This document shows, piece by piece, positions 1 through 7,841 of a stretch of DNA of 11,683 nucleotides. The position numbers were made by a program, and so were the translations under genes. The stretch lies in the NCBI GenBank assembly GCA_900548135.1, contig URJC01000047.1, positions 1-11,683 on the forward strand, read 5' to 3'. Positions within the stretch are counted from its first letter, which is position 1. Each line of letters opens with the position of its first letter. Origin of the DNA: an uncultured Odoribacter sp. Lineage in GTDB: Bacteria; Bacteroidota; Bacteroidia; Bacteroidales; Marinifilaceae. The notes under the pieces were generated by a model, which was given only the letters and a program-made list of their open reading frames with translations, had not been told where the DNA came from and ran no database searches.

Positions 1-1
1 T

Positions 2-1354
2 ACCGTGACAGTCCTGTATCTTGGAGAAAGGAACAATGGCAACACTGCAGAAATGTTGTTTACGGCTTCTGCTGTGTGGTATAGTCCGTTAAATATCCAT
101 TATTCAGTTGGAGTAGATGGGATTTCAGTTGCCATGCTGCTATTATCTTCAATCATTGTATTCACGGGTATTTTCACCTCATGGAAAATGGAAGTCCTGC
201 CCAAAGAATATTTTATGTGGTTTTGTTTATTAAGCATCGGAGTATTCGGGTTCTTCATTTCGACGGATCTTTTTACCATGTTTATGTTTTACGAAATTGC
301 CTTAATTCCGATGTATCTCTTGATTGGTATATGGGGAACAGGTAATAAAGAATATGCCGCAATGAAACTGACCCTCATGTTGATGGGAGGATCGGCCTTG
401 TTGTTGGTTGGTATTCTGGGCATCTATTTTTCATCAGGGGCAACCAGTATGAATATACTGGAAATTGTCAGTCAACATATTCCGGAGGAATTACAGCGCT
501 GGTTTTTCCCATTGACTTTTATTGGCTTCGGTGTCTTAGGTGCCTTATTCCCGTTTCATACCTGGAGCCCTGACGGTCACGCATCTGCTCCGACAGCAGT
601 ATCCATGCTTCACGCCGGAGTATTGATGAAACTGGGAGGATATGGTTGTTTCCGGGTTGCAATATACCTGATGCCCGAAGCCGCACAGGAATTATCCTGG
701 ATCTTCATCATCCTGACAGGTATCAGTGTCGTTTACGGTGCTTATTCAGCTATTGTTCAAACAGACCTGAAGTATATCAATGCTTATTCTTCAGTCAGCC
801 ATTGCGGATTAGTATTATTTGCGATTTTAATGCTCAATCAGACAGCCATGACCGGAGCTGTCATGCAAATGCTTAGCCACGGTTTGATGACAGCCTTATT
901 TTTTGCCTTAATCGGAATGATCTACGGACGTACTCATACCCGGGATATCCGCGAAATGGGAGGTCTTATGAAAATAATACCTTTCCTCGGTGTATGTTAT
1001 GTCATCGCTGGTCTAGCTTCGCTGGGATTACCCGGACTCAGTGGTTTTGTTGCTGAAATGACAATTTTTGTAGGATCTTTCCAGCATGCCGATTTATTCC
1101 ACCGGATCATGACAATACTGGCTTGCACTTCAATCGTCATTACAGCCGTTTATATCCTCCGGGTTGTCGGTAAATTATTATACGGCAGCATCGTCAACGA
1201 ACATCACCTGGAACTGACCGATGCGGTGTGGTATGAACGTTTTGCCGTAATTATACTGATTATCGCTATTGCAGCCATTGGACTGGCTCCCTTATGGATT
1301 TCCGGTATGATACGCAATAGTGTAGGAAGTATAGTGGCTGAATTGATAAAATAA
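2..1354 (+). CDS. nuoM: NADH-quinone oxidoreductase subunit M (complex I), 5' partial
   Basis: Membrane subunit of respiratory complex I, one of three antiporter-like subunits that move protons across the inner membrane during NADH:quinone electron transfer. About 450 residues are present. The frame is already open at the left edge, so the GTG at position 5 is an internal codon and the first membrane segment (roughly 40-60 residues of a usual ~500) is missing. Numbering from that GTG, the conserved glutamate lies in MFMFYE (E97). The broken-helix region reads FPFHTWSPDGHASAPT (183-197) and is followed by the lysine of HAGVLMKLGG (K209). A second lysine sits in TDLKYINAYSSVSHCG (K256). HTRDIREMGGL is a further family signature. 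The protein is hydrophobic throughout. nuoN follows after 95 bases, as expected at the end of a nuo operon. NuoM is preferred over NuoL because of the length and the HTRDIR motif. Confidence 0.96.
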   Translation, partial: TVTVLYLGERNNGNTAEMLFTASAVWYSPLNIHYSVGVDGISVAMLLLSSIIVFTGIFTSWKMEVLPKEYFMWFCLLSIGVFGFFISTDLFTMFMFYEIALIPMYLLIGIWGTGNKEYAAMKLTLMLMGGSALLLVGILGIYFSSGATSMNILEIVSQHIPEELQRWFFPLTFIGFGVLGALFPFHTWSPDGHASAPTAVSMLHAGVLMKLGGYGCFRVAIYLMPEAAQELSWIFIILTGISVVYGAYSAIVQTDLKYINAYSSVSHCGLVLFAILMLNQTAMTGAVMQMLSHGLMTALFFALIGMIYGRTHTRDIREMGGLMKIIPFLGVCYVIAGLASLGLPGLSGFVAEMTIFVGSFQHADLFHRIMTILACTSIVITAVYILRVVGKLLYGSIVNEHHLELTDAVWYERFAVIILIIAIAAIGLAPLWISGMIRNSVGSIVAELIK

Positions 1355-1363
1355 TATTATTTA

Positions 1364-1429
1364 CGATTGCTGGGTTATGATATACCATAGTCTTTATTCA
1401 TGGCTATAAAATGGGATCATCCAGAATCG
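1364..1429 (+). other. Nested stem-loop in the nuoM-nuoN spacer
   Basis: The 5' arm 1364-1381 (CGATTgCTGGgttATGAT) pairs with 1416-1429 (ATCATCCAGAATCG). This gives 14 base pairs interrupted by a one-base and a three-base bulge. Inside it, ATACCAT (1382-1388) pairs with ATGGcTAT (1400-1407) around an 11-base loop. No U-run follows, so it does not look like a terminator. An mRNA processing or stability element is one possibility, but I have no family match. Confidence 0.4.
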
Positions 1430-1433
1430 CAAA

Positions 1434-1460
1434 TCTAAAATTTTAGAATATGGGATATTC
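1434..1460 (+). promoter_or_regulatory. Palindrome and small hairpin covering the nuoN start codon
   Basis: TCTAAAATTTTAGA (1434-1447) is a perfect 14-bp palindrome. It overlaps a second inverted repeat, GAATAT-GGG-ATATTC (1446-1460), whose arms include the AT of the nuoN ATG. Either could influence translation initiation or bind a regulator, but short AT-rich palindromes also occur by chance. Confidence 0.25.
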
Positions 1461-2871
1461 CAATTTTTTATTTCTGAAAGAAGAACTCTCACTAATAGCA
1501 GTGATGGTTATACTTTTAATTTACGACCTGTTTGGCTATAAAAAGAGTCTGCGCTATTTTCATCCGGTAGTGTGCGTATTATTTTTAGCTCATACTTTAC
1601 TGAATTTTTTCCCTTCTGTTTCAGCAGAAGCTTTTGGCGGAATGTACATTTGCAGCCCTATAGGTTCTATTGTGAAAACAATTCTGAATGTAGGAACCTT
1701 GATTATCCTGATGCAAGCCTATAACTGGGTCAACAGTGAATCTGTACTTATCCGCCGGGGAGAATTCTATTTAATCCTGTTCTCTTCCCTGCTCGGTATG
1801 TATCTTATGATTTCAGCAGGAAATTTCCTGTTATTCTTCATAGGCCTGGAGACAGCTTCCATCCCCATGGCAGTATTATCAGCTTACGACAAATACAAAC
1901 ACAAATCGGCAGAGGCTGGTGCTAAATACATTCTCTCTGCCACCTTTGCTTCTGGCTTGTCCCTATATGGTATCTCCCTGATTTATGGAACTGTAGGTAC
2001 ACTTTATTTCGCTGATATACCCGCAGGCATTACAGGAAGTCCGTTGCAAATTATGGCTTTCGGATTTTTCATTGTCGGGGTGTTTTTTAAAATTTCCCTC
2101 GTTCCTTTCCACTTGTGGACTGCTGATGTCTATGAAGGAGCCCCAACTACTGTCACCGCTTATTTTTCTGTCATCTCTAAAGGATCGGCAGCTTTCGTGC
2201 TCATGACTTTATTAGTCAAAGTTTTTGGAAATCTTATCGTTGAATGGCAGGCTATATTCTATGTGGTCATTATTATAACTATTACGATTGCTAACCTGTT
2301 TGCTATCCGCCAACAAAATCTGAAACGTTTCTTAGCCTATTCTTCTATTTCCCAAGCAGGATATATCATGCTGGGAGTCATTAGCGGAAGTGCGTTGGGG
2401 ATGACTTCACTGGTTTACTATATTCTGGTATATATGGTTTCAAATCTGGCAGCTTTCGGAGTCATCGCTATCATCGAACACCGTACAGGTAAAATCAACA
2501 TCAAGGATTATGATGGTCTCTATACCACTAATCCTAAACTGAGTATAGTCATGATGTTTGCCTTGTTCTCACTGGCAGGTATACCCCCTTTCGCCGGATT
2601 CTTCAGTAAATTCTTCATTTTTTATGTTGCAGCACAACAGGGATTTTACGTTTTGGTCTTTATAGCTTTGTTAAACACTATCATTTCTCTCTATTATTAT
2701 TTGCTGGTTATAAAAGCTATGTTTATTAATAAAAATGCAAATGCCATACAACCCATTCATTCGGATGTTTATACCCGCATCAGTCTGATTGCCTGTATAG
2801 CCGGTATTTTTTTCATTGGCCTTATCAGTGCTATTTATGAAAATATAGAAATATTCAGTTTTGGCATCTAA
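1450..2871 (+). CDS. nuoN: NADH-quinone oxidoreductase subunit N (complex I)
   Basis: Third antiporter-like membrane subunit of complex I (ND2/NuoN family), placed next to the hydrophilic arm and involved in proton translocation. It has 473 residues, close to the usual 470-490, so it appears complete. Family signatures include [18 protein letters not shown] with the conserved membrane glutamate, [20 protein letters not shown] (broken-helix region) followed by [10 protein letters not shown] with its lysine, [19 protein letters not shown], and [19 protein letters not shown] near the C-terminus. Hydrophobic segments run throughout. The start is the ATG at 1450. No Shine-Dalgarno sequence precedes it; instead there is an AT-rich 14-bp palindrome ending two bases before the start codon. 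It is the last nuo gene, and a long hairpin follows within 10 bases of its stop. Confidence 0.97.
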   Translation: MGYSNFLFLKEELSLIAVMVILLIYDLFGYKKSLRYFHPVVCVLFLAHTLLNFFPSVSAEAFGGMYICSPIGSIVKTILNVGTLIILMQAYNWVNSESVLIRRGEFYLILFSSLLGMYLMISAGNFLLFFIGLETASIPMAVLSAYDKYKHKSAEAGAKYILSATFASGLSLYGISLIYGTVGTLYFADIPAGITGSPLQIMAFGFFIVGVFFKISLVPFHLWTADVYEGAPTTVTAYFSVISKGSAAFVLMTLLVKVFGNLIVEWQAIFYVVIIITITIANLFAIRQQNLKRFLAYSSISQAGYIMLGVISGSALGMTSLVYYILVYMVSNLAAFGVIAIIEHRTGKINIKDYDGLYTTNPKLSIVMMFALFSLAGIPPFAGFFSKFFIFYVAAQQGFYVLVFIALLNTIISLYYYLLVIKAMFINKNANAIQPIHSDVYTRISLIACIAGIFFIGLISAIYENIEIFSFGI

Positions 2872-2877
2872 TATAAC

Positions 2878-2925
2878 CCGGATTATTTTACTGGCCAGCA
2901 TTTTGCAGACCAGTAAAAAATCCGG
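2878..2925 (+). terminator. Long hairpin after nuoN, probable end of the nuo transcript
   Basis: CCGGATT(A)TTTTACTGG at 2878-2894 pairs with CCAGTAAAAAATCCGG at 2910-2925. This is a 16-bp stem with one bulged A at 2885 and a 15-base loop containing a small GCA/TGC pairing. It begins six bases after the nuoN stop codon. No U-tract follows on either strand, so termination, or protection of the 3' end, is inferred from position and stem length rather than from a full intrinsic-terminator signature. Confidence 0.55.
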
Positions 2926-2962
2926 TTCATAAAGATACGTGATTTTAAAATCCCCATTTCAT

Positions 2963-2993
2963 TTTGCAAAACAAATAAATTTTCATAACTTAT
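2963..2993 (+). promoter_or_regulatory. Possible Bacteroidota-type promoter for comEC
   Basis: TTTG at 2963-2966 matches the -33 box. After 19 bases, TAACTTAT (2986-2993) matches six of eight positions of TAnnTTTG. It would start transcription near 3000, about 50 bases before the assigned TTG. The -7 match is imperfect and the region is very AT-rich. Confidence 0.3.
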
Positions 2994-3048
2994 ACAGATA
3001 AATTTATTTTATCATGCAGGTGTAAATTTTAATTTCAAGTATCCTTTT

Positions 3049-4956
3049 TTGTACCTCTTATCGGCTCTGACCGCAGGTATTTTATGTAGTGATTTTCTGA
3101 CACTACCTATTTATTTTCTGTTGTTCACCCTATGCCTGGCCCTGATTTGTACAAAAAAATTTCATCTCTCAGCAGACCTGTTACTTCTTTTAGTTACCTT
3201 TGAAATTGGTTTGCGGTTGCCTGTTTCCCCCACCCATGCATACACGGAAAATGCTATATATTTTCTTCGTAGCCGCTGTACAGAAAAATTACCCCACAAC
3301 AACTATATCCTAACTGCAGCAGGACAACGATTTTATTTAAGTAACTATAATACAGATACCACTTACCACCTCGGAGACTCATTAACTTGCCATGCAACTA
3401 TTATTCCACTCCGGAACAATGTAAATCCAGGTGAATTCAGTTATTCCCGCTACCTGAAACAAAAAAATGTCTATTATCAGATTATCCCCAGATCAACTAT
3501 ATGTCAATCAGGGCGCCTTTCAACCGTCCGGTCGGTATTTGACCAGTGGAGAGAAAAGATCATTCAAAAAACAAATCGTTTAACCAGCGATACTCTTTGT
3601 CAAAAATTAATTCAGGCTCTATGCCTCGGCAACAGAAATGATCTGGACAGTGAACTCCAGCACATTTTCATAACAACCGGAACCATGCATCTTCTTTCTG
3701 TTTCAGGACTTCACACAGGAGCTATTTACTTATTATTGTTATTTGTACTCAAGTGCCTTGGCTTATCAGGTAAGAAGACAGAACTGATTCTAATCCCTAT
3801 CTTATGGGGATATGCCAACCTGACCGGTTTATCTCCATCGGTTGTCCGGGCATCAACCATCCTTTCCTTCATTACTATAGGAAAAGCTTTCAGCCGAACC
3901 TATACCCCACTAAATTCCTTAGCAGCATCAGCTTTCTTTACGCTATTAATACAACCCCATGTCCTCTATTCCCTCAGTTTTCTCCTGTCCTACAGTGCAT
4001 ATACCGGTATTATAACCATTTATCCTTTTTTATTCCGTTTACCAGGTACTCTCTCCCCGGTATGGTCCAAAATATATGCTTGTATTTGTATCACACTTTC
4101 TGCCCAACTCCCGACTTTACCTATCAGTGCTTTCTATTTTCATACGATCAATCTTACTGGCTTTCTGGCCAACTTAATTGCCGTTCCCCTGGCTACCCTG
4201 TTTTTATACAGCTCGGCAATCTGTCTTTGTTTACCTGTCATGATCGGACAATATGTCATTCTGGTCTGTGAGCCACTATGCCATACATTAGTTGGCTTTC
4301 TGAAAATTTTTATTCCTTTCAGTTTCAACTTACAAAACCTGTACCCATCAGGGCCTATGGTATTGCTGTTGTACGCTTCATTGATTTCTTTGGGAGGATA
4401 CTTACTACTCCGCAAACGGTCCTGGTTATATACCAGTATAGTCGCTTTATTATTTTTACTACTGAATCAAATACTAACAAACCGATCTTTAGCTTCAAAA
4501 AGCGAAATCGTCATCTTCCATTACTATCGCCAAACAGCAATCGTATTCAATTACAAAGGATACTATACTTATTTCAAAAATACCACTCTGTCACCAGAGC
4601 AAACACGCCCCTATATCCGATATAATAAACTAAAAGCTTTACCGCCAACACCAAGTTTTGTAAATTCCGACTTATATTGGTCCCCTAACTGTTTTTTGGG
4701 GAGAAACGACACCATTTTCATAGCCGACCAAACAATAACCCGCTATACACCCTGCCATGTACTTATTATCACAGATAATGTTCTTCCTCAACAATTATTC
4801 CAATCCGGAACAACAGCGACACACCCCCGCATGATTATTACAGATGGTTCGAATAATAAATATACCACACAAAAATGGTATGAATTTTGTTCTACCAGCC
4901 ATATTACATTTCGGAATACCTTCGAAACAGGTGCAATATGCCTTTCCCTAAAATAA
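3049..4956 (+). CDS. comEC: ComEC/Rec2 family DNA-uptake channel
   Basis: Inner-membrane channel that carries single-stranded DNA into the cytoplasm during natural transformation. At least 635 residues. An N-terminal hydrophobic stretch (1-55) is followed by a DUF4131-like soluble region with NVNPGEFSYSRYLKQKNVYY (125-143). The Competence domain covers about 180-460, with GTMHLLSVSGLHTG (211-224) and GLSPSVVRAST (260-270), then repeated membrane helices. The last ~150 residues form a soluble domain in the place of the metallo-beta-lactamase-like domain, but no HxHxDH motif is visible. Start: TTG 3049 is the only common start codon in frame. The frame stays open back to 2989 without ATG, GTG or TTG, and the residues just upstream (NFNFKYPF) look like the family's N-terminus, so the true start may be farther left. 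It stands alone between the nuo and trk units. Confidence 0.9.
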   Translation: MYLLSALTAGILCSDFLTLPIYFLLFTLCLALICTKKFHLSADLLLLLVTFEIGLRLPVSPTHAYTENAIYFLRSRCTEKLPHNNYILTAAGQRFYLSNYNTDTTYHLGDSLTCHATIIPLRNNVNPGEFSYSRYLKQKNVYYQIIPRSTICQSGRLSTVRSVFDQWREKIIQKTNRLTSDTLCQKLIQALCLGNRNDLDSELQHIFITTGTMHLLSVSGLHTGAIYLLLLFVLKCLGLSGKKTELILIPILWGYANLTGLSPSVVRASTILSFITIGKAFSRTYTPLNSLAASAFFTLLIQPHVLYSLSFLLSYSAYTGIITIYPFLFRLPGTLSPVWSKIYACICITLSAQLPTLPISAFYFHTINLTGFLANLIAVPLATLFLYSSAICLCLPVMIGQYVILVCEPLCHTLVGFLKIFIPFSFNLQNLYPSGPMVLLLYASLISLGGYLLLRKRSWLYTSIVALLFLLLNQILTNRSLASKSEIVIFHYYRQTAIVFNYKGYYTYFKNTTLSPEQTRPYIRYNKLKALPPTPSFVNSDLYWSPNCFLGRNDTIFIADQTITRYTPCHVLIITDNVLPQQLFQSGTTATHPRMIITDGSNNKYTTQKWYEFCSTSHITFRNTFETGAICLSLK

Positions 4957-4960
4957 ATAT

Positions 4961-5003
4961 TTTAGTAACTGCATAATCTCTTTATTTTACTAAATTTGCA
5001 GTT
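4961..5003 (+). promoter_or_regulatory. trkA promoter with overlapping inverted repeats
   Basis: TAAATTTG at 4991-4998 is a perfect Bacteroidota -7 box (TAnnTTTG), placing the start of transcription near 5005, about 22 bases before the trkA ATG. No convincing -33 TTTG is seen. Two interleaved inverted repeats overlap it: TTTAGTAA (4961-4968) with TTACTAAA (4987-4994), and AACTGCA (4967-4973) with TGCAGTT (4997-5003). They could be an operator, but this is unproven. Confidence 0.5.
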
Positions 5004-5026
5004 CATATATTTCGAAAGTCACAACC

Positions 5027-6367
5027 ATGAATATTGTTATAGCAGGAGCAGGAGCAGTAGGAACTTACTTAGCTAAAATGCTCAGCCGCCAGGAACACAA
5101 CATCATGCTGATCGATCTGGATCAGGATAAACTGGAAGATTTGGAAAGCCAGATAGATATTCTTTCCATAGTTGGTTCATGTACTTCGATCGGAGCCCTG
5201 AAAGATGCAGAAGTCGGAAAATGTGACTTGTATATAGCAGTCAATCCCCAGGAAGACCAAAATATAAATTCAGCTATTCTGGCCAAAAAACTGGGAGCTA
5301 AAAGAACCATAGCCCGGGTCAATAATAGTGAATACCTGGAAACAGAAAATGCAGCATATTTACGCTCTATTGGCATTGATTCTCTGATTTACCCGGAACG
5401 TTTAGCTGCTGAAGAAATTGTAGCTTCCCTGAAGCAAATTGGTTCCCGCCAGATGCATGAATTTTCTGATGGCCGTTTACAACTTCTCGGGATTAAACTT
5501 TGGGAAAATGCCCTGATTCTCAATCATACTCTGATCAAAATGGCCGAGATTTACGGAGCGGACCAGTTCCGGATAGTTGCCATCAAACGCCACAACCGTA
5601 CGATCATCCCCCGCGGAAATGATGAATTAAAATATGGCGATCTGGTCTTTATTGTGACACGTCCTTCTTTTATTTCCAATGTCTTTGCATTATGTGGAAA
5701 AGAACAATTCGAAATTAAAAATATCGTCATTGTCGGAGCCTCACGTATTGGAATAAAAACAGCTTCCTTGCTGGAAAAACATTACAATGTTAAAATCATT
5801 GAAAAAGACCGGGAAAAATGTATCCAATTAGCAGATAAATTAAAATCTACTCTGGTTATCAACGGCGATGGAAGGGATTTAACTCTATTGAGGGAAGAAG
5901 GGATTAAAAATATTGATGCTTTTATCAGCCTCACTGGTTCTTCTGAAACCAATATCCTGTCTTGCCTATTAGCAAAAAAAATGGGGGTGAAAAAAAGTGT
6001 CGCTGAAGTAGAAAATATTGATTATATTGATTTAGCAGAAAATATTGGTATTGGAACCTTGATCAATACAAAATTAATTGCTGCTTCTCACATCTATCGT
6101 TACACCATGAATGTAGATGTAAAACACTTGAAATTTTTAACTTTTTCGGAAGCTGAAGTTTTCGAACTGGAAGCCAAACCAGGTTCTAAGATTACCAAAC
6201 ACCTTTTACAAGACGTTCATTTTCCCGATGATGCTACTGTAGGAGGAGTTTTCCGTGGAGATGAAACTATCATTGCGAAAGGTGATGTACAAATTCAACC
6301 CGGAGATAATGTTGTGATCTTTGCTTTGCAAAATGCGGTAAAAAAAGTAATTAAATATTTCCAATAA
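5027..6367 (+). CDS. trkA: Trk potassium uptake system, NAD-binding regulatory protein TrkA
   Basis: Cytoplasmic gating subunit of the Trk potassium transporter. It binds NAD(H) or adenine nucleotides and controls the TrkH pore. Its 446 residues match the usual ~450 and show the duplicated RCK/KTN layout. The first Rossmann fold starts at residue 1 with GAGAVG (7-12) and ends strand 2 in LIDLD (D30, ribose-binding position). An RCK_C domain covers about 140-215. A second Rossmann fold has VIVGASRIG (234-242) with the matching acid in IIEKD, and a second RCK_C domain lies at the C-terminus. The second glycine motif is GASRIG, slightly degenerate, which is common in the second half of TrkA. The ATG at 5027 has a -7 box upstream and no Shine-Dalgarno sequence. 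trkH begins eight bases after the stop, so the two form an operon. Confidence 0.97.
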   Translation: MNIVIAGAGAVGTYLAKMLSRQEHNIMLIDLDQDKLEDLESQIDILSIVGSCTSIGALKDAEVGKCDLYIAVNPQEDQNINSAILAKKLGAKRTIARVNNSEYLETENAAYLRSIGIDSLIYPERLAAEEIVASLKQIGSRQMHEFSDGRLQLLGIKLWENALILNHTLIKMAEIYGADQFRIVAIKRHNRTIIPRGNDELKYGDLVFIVTRPSFISNVFALCGKEQFEIKNIVIVGASRIGIKTASLLEKHYNVKIIEKDREKCIQLADKLKSTLVINGDGRDLTLLREEGIKNIDAFISLTGSSETNILSCLLAKKMGVKKSVAEVENIDYIDLAENIGIGTLINTKLIAASHIYRYTMNVDVKHLKFLTFSEAEVFELEAKPGSKITKHLLQDVHFPDDATVGGVFRGDETIIAKGDVQIQPGDNVVIFALQNAVKKVIKYFQ

Positions 6368-6375
6368 TATACGTA

Positions 6376-7824
6376 ATGATAAACTTCCGTTTTATCGCTA
6401 ATCTGATGGGAAGATTGCTACTGATTGAAAGCGGCTTTCTTTTATTGTGTGTCATTGTTGCCTTAATATACAGAGAAACAGATGCAATGGCTTTTCTGTA
6501 CACCACGCTCATAACTACAGTTGCAGGTCTGTTAATGGCATATTTTATAAAAATCAAGGACCGAGTCCTGGCTAAGAAAGACGGTTATTTTATGGTTACA
6601 ATGGTATGGATCATATTCTCACTATTCGGATGTCTGCCTTATATAATCGGACAAACTATCCCATCATTTGCCAATGCGTTCTTTGAAACTATGTCCGGTT
6701 TCACCACTACGGGGTCTTCCGTTCTCAATGACATAGAAAGCCTCCCTCATGCCACTTTACTCTGGCGTTCCCTTACCCAATGGTTAGGAGGATTAGGAAT
6801 TATCATGCTATTTATAGCTATCCTCCCAAGCCTGGGAATAGAAAGCAGGGATTTATATGTCGCAGAAGTTCCCGGCCCAACACATAGTAAAACCTCTTTT
6901 ACCTTTACTTCCTCTGCCCGGCAGATGTGGATCATATATAGTTCCCTCACCCTACTCCAGACTATCTTGCTTATGTTTGGAGGAATGACCTTCTTTGACG
7001 GAATTTGCCAATCTTTCACGACTATGGCAACCGGAGGATTTTCAACTAAACAATCCAGTATTGCCTATTGGGATTCTGCTTATATACAGTATGTTATTAT
7101 TGCTTTTATGTTTATTGCCGGTACCAATTTCGGTCTACTGCATACTGTTATCCGGGGCAATTGGAAAAAATTACTCCATGATAACGAATTCCATCTCTAT
7201 TTCATCATAGCCTTGCTGGCAAGTGTAACAATTGGAATCGGACTTTACATAGACAATTGGGCTAATTTTGAAAAATGTATGCGCGATGCTACTTTTCAGG
7301 TTGTCACTTTGATGACCACCACAGGATTTGCTACTGCTGATTATTTATTATGGCCTCCTTTCCTTTGTCTCATTTTATTCCTGCTATTTTTTATCGGAGC
7401 CTCGGCTAATTCTACCTCAGGAGGTATTAAAGTCATCCGTGTATACCTGTTGTTCAAAAATTCGCTTATAGAACTAAAACGAATCATTCATCCCAACGGT
7501 ATCATCAATGTCAAGTACAACAATAAAACAGTCCATCCTAACATTATGACAGGTATTATGGGATTTGCCATTCTCTATATGATTGTGTTTGTCATCGGTA
7601 GTATCATCATGACTTTATTTACCGAAGATATTATCACCGCATGCAGCTCAGTCATCACAAGCATGAGTAATGTTGGTCCGGGTTTTGGCAGCCTTGGCCC
7701 CATGTATTCTTTTGCACACCTGAATGATTTTGCAAAATTATTCCTGGCCTTTTTAATGCTGGTTGGACGTCTGGAAATCCTGACAGTAATGGTACTGTTC
7801 ACCCGGGCTTTCTGGAAAAGATAG
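6376..7824 (+). CDS. trkH: Trk potassium uptake system, pore-forming protein TrkH
   Basis: Inner-membrane potassium channel-like transporter subunit of the SKT superfamily, gated by TrkA. Length is 482 residues, as in E. coli TrkH. Four pore-loop selectivity segments can be read: SGFTTTGSS (107-115), FTTMATGGFST (214-224), LMTTTGFAT (312-320) and SNVGPGFGS (431-439), each with the filter glycine. Other family features are the broken middle helix around FFIGASANSTSGGIK (339-352), followed by a basic cytoplasmic stretch, and MLVGRLEILT near the C-terminus. The start is the ATG at 6376, eight bases after trkA. The C-terminus ends at a TAG whose last base is one base from the stop codon of the convergent mgtC-like gene. 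TrkH rather than KtrB is favoured by the two-domain TrkA partner and the length. Confidence 0.97.
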   Translation: MINFRFIANLMGRLLLIESGFLLLCVIVALIYRETDAMAFLYTTLITTVAGLLMAYFIKIKDRVLAKKDGYFMVTMVWIIFSLFGCLPYIIGQTIPSFANAFFETMSGFTTTGSSVLNDIESLPHATLLWRSLTQWLGGLGIIMLFIAILPSLGIESRDLYVAEVPGPTHSKTSFTFTSSARQMWIIYSSLTLLQTILLMFGGMTFFDGICQSFTTMATGGFSTKQSSIAYWDSAYIQYVIIAFMFIAGTNFGLLHTVIRGNWKKLLHDNEFHLYFIIALLASVTIGIGLYIDNWANFEKCMRDATFQVVTLMTTTGFATADYLLWPPFLCLILFLLFFIGASANSTSGGIKVIRVYLLFKNSLIELKRIIHPNGIINVKYNNKTVHPNIMTGIMGFAILYMIVFVIGSIIMTLFTEDIITACSSVITSMSNVGPGFGSLGPMYSFAHLNDFAKLFLAFLMLVGRLEILTVMVLFTRAFWKR

Positions 7825-7841
7825 TTCAAGACATCCTTTCC
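7814..7841. terminator. Hairpin spanning both stop codons of trkH and the mgtC-like gene
   Basis: GGAAAAGAT (7814-7822) faces ATCCTTTCC (7833-7841) across a 10-base loop. The plus strand has one A-C mismatch; in minus-strand RNA that pair becomes G-U, so all nine pairs form. It contains both stop codons and is the only candidate structure at this convergent junction. No U-run follows on either side, so terminator function is only suggested. Confidence 0.35.

Noticed and set aside
3804..4625. Plus-strand ORFs of 155 and 115 codons inside comEC
   Set aside because: They lie in another frame of a clearly coding gene and show no family features.
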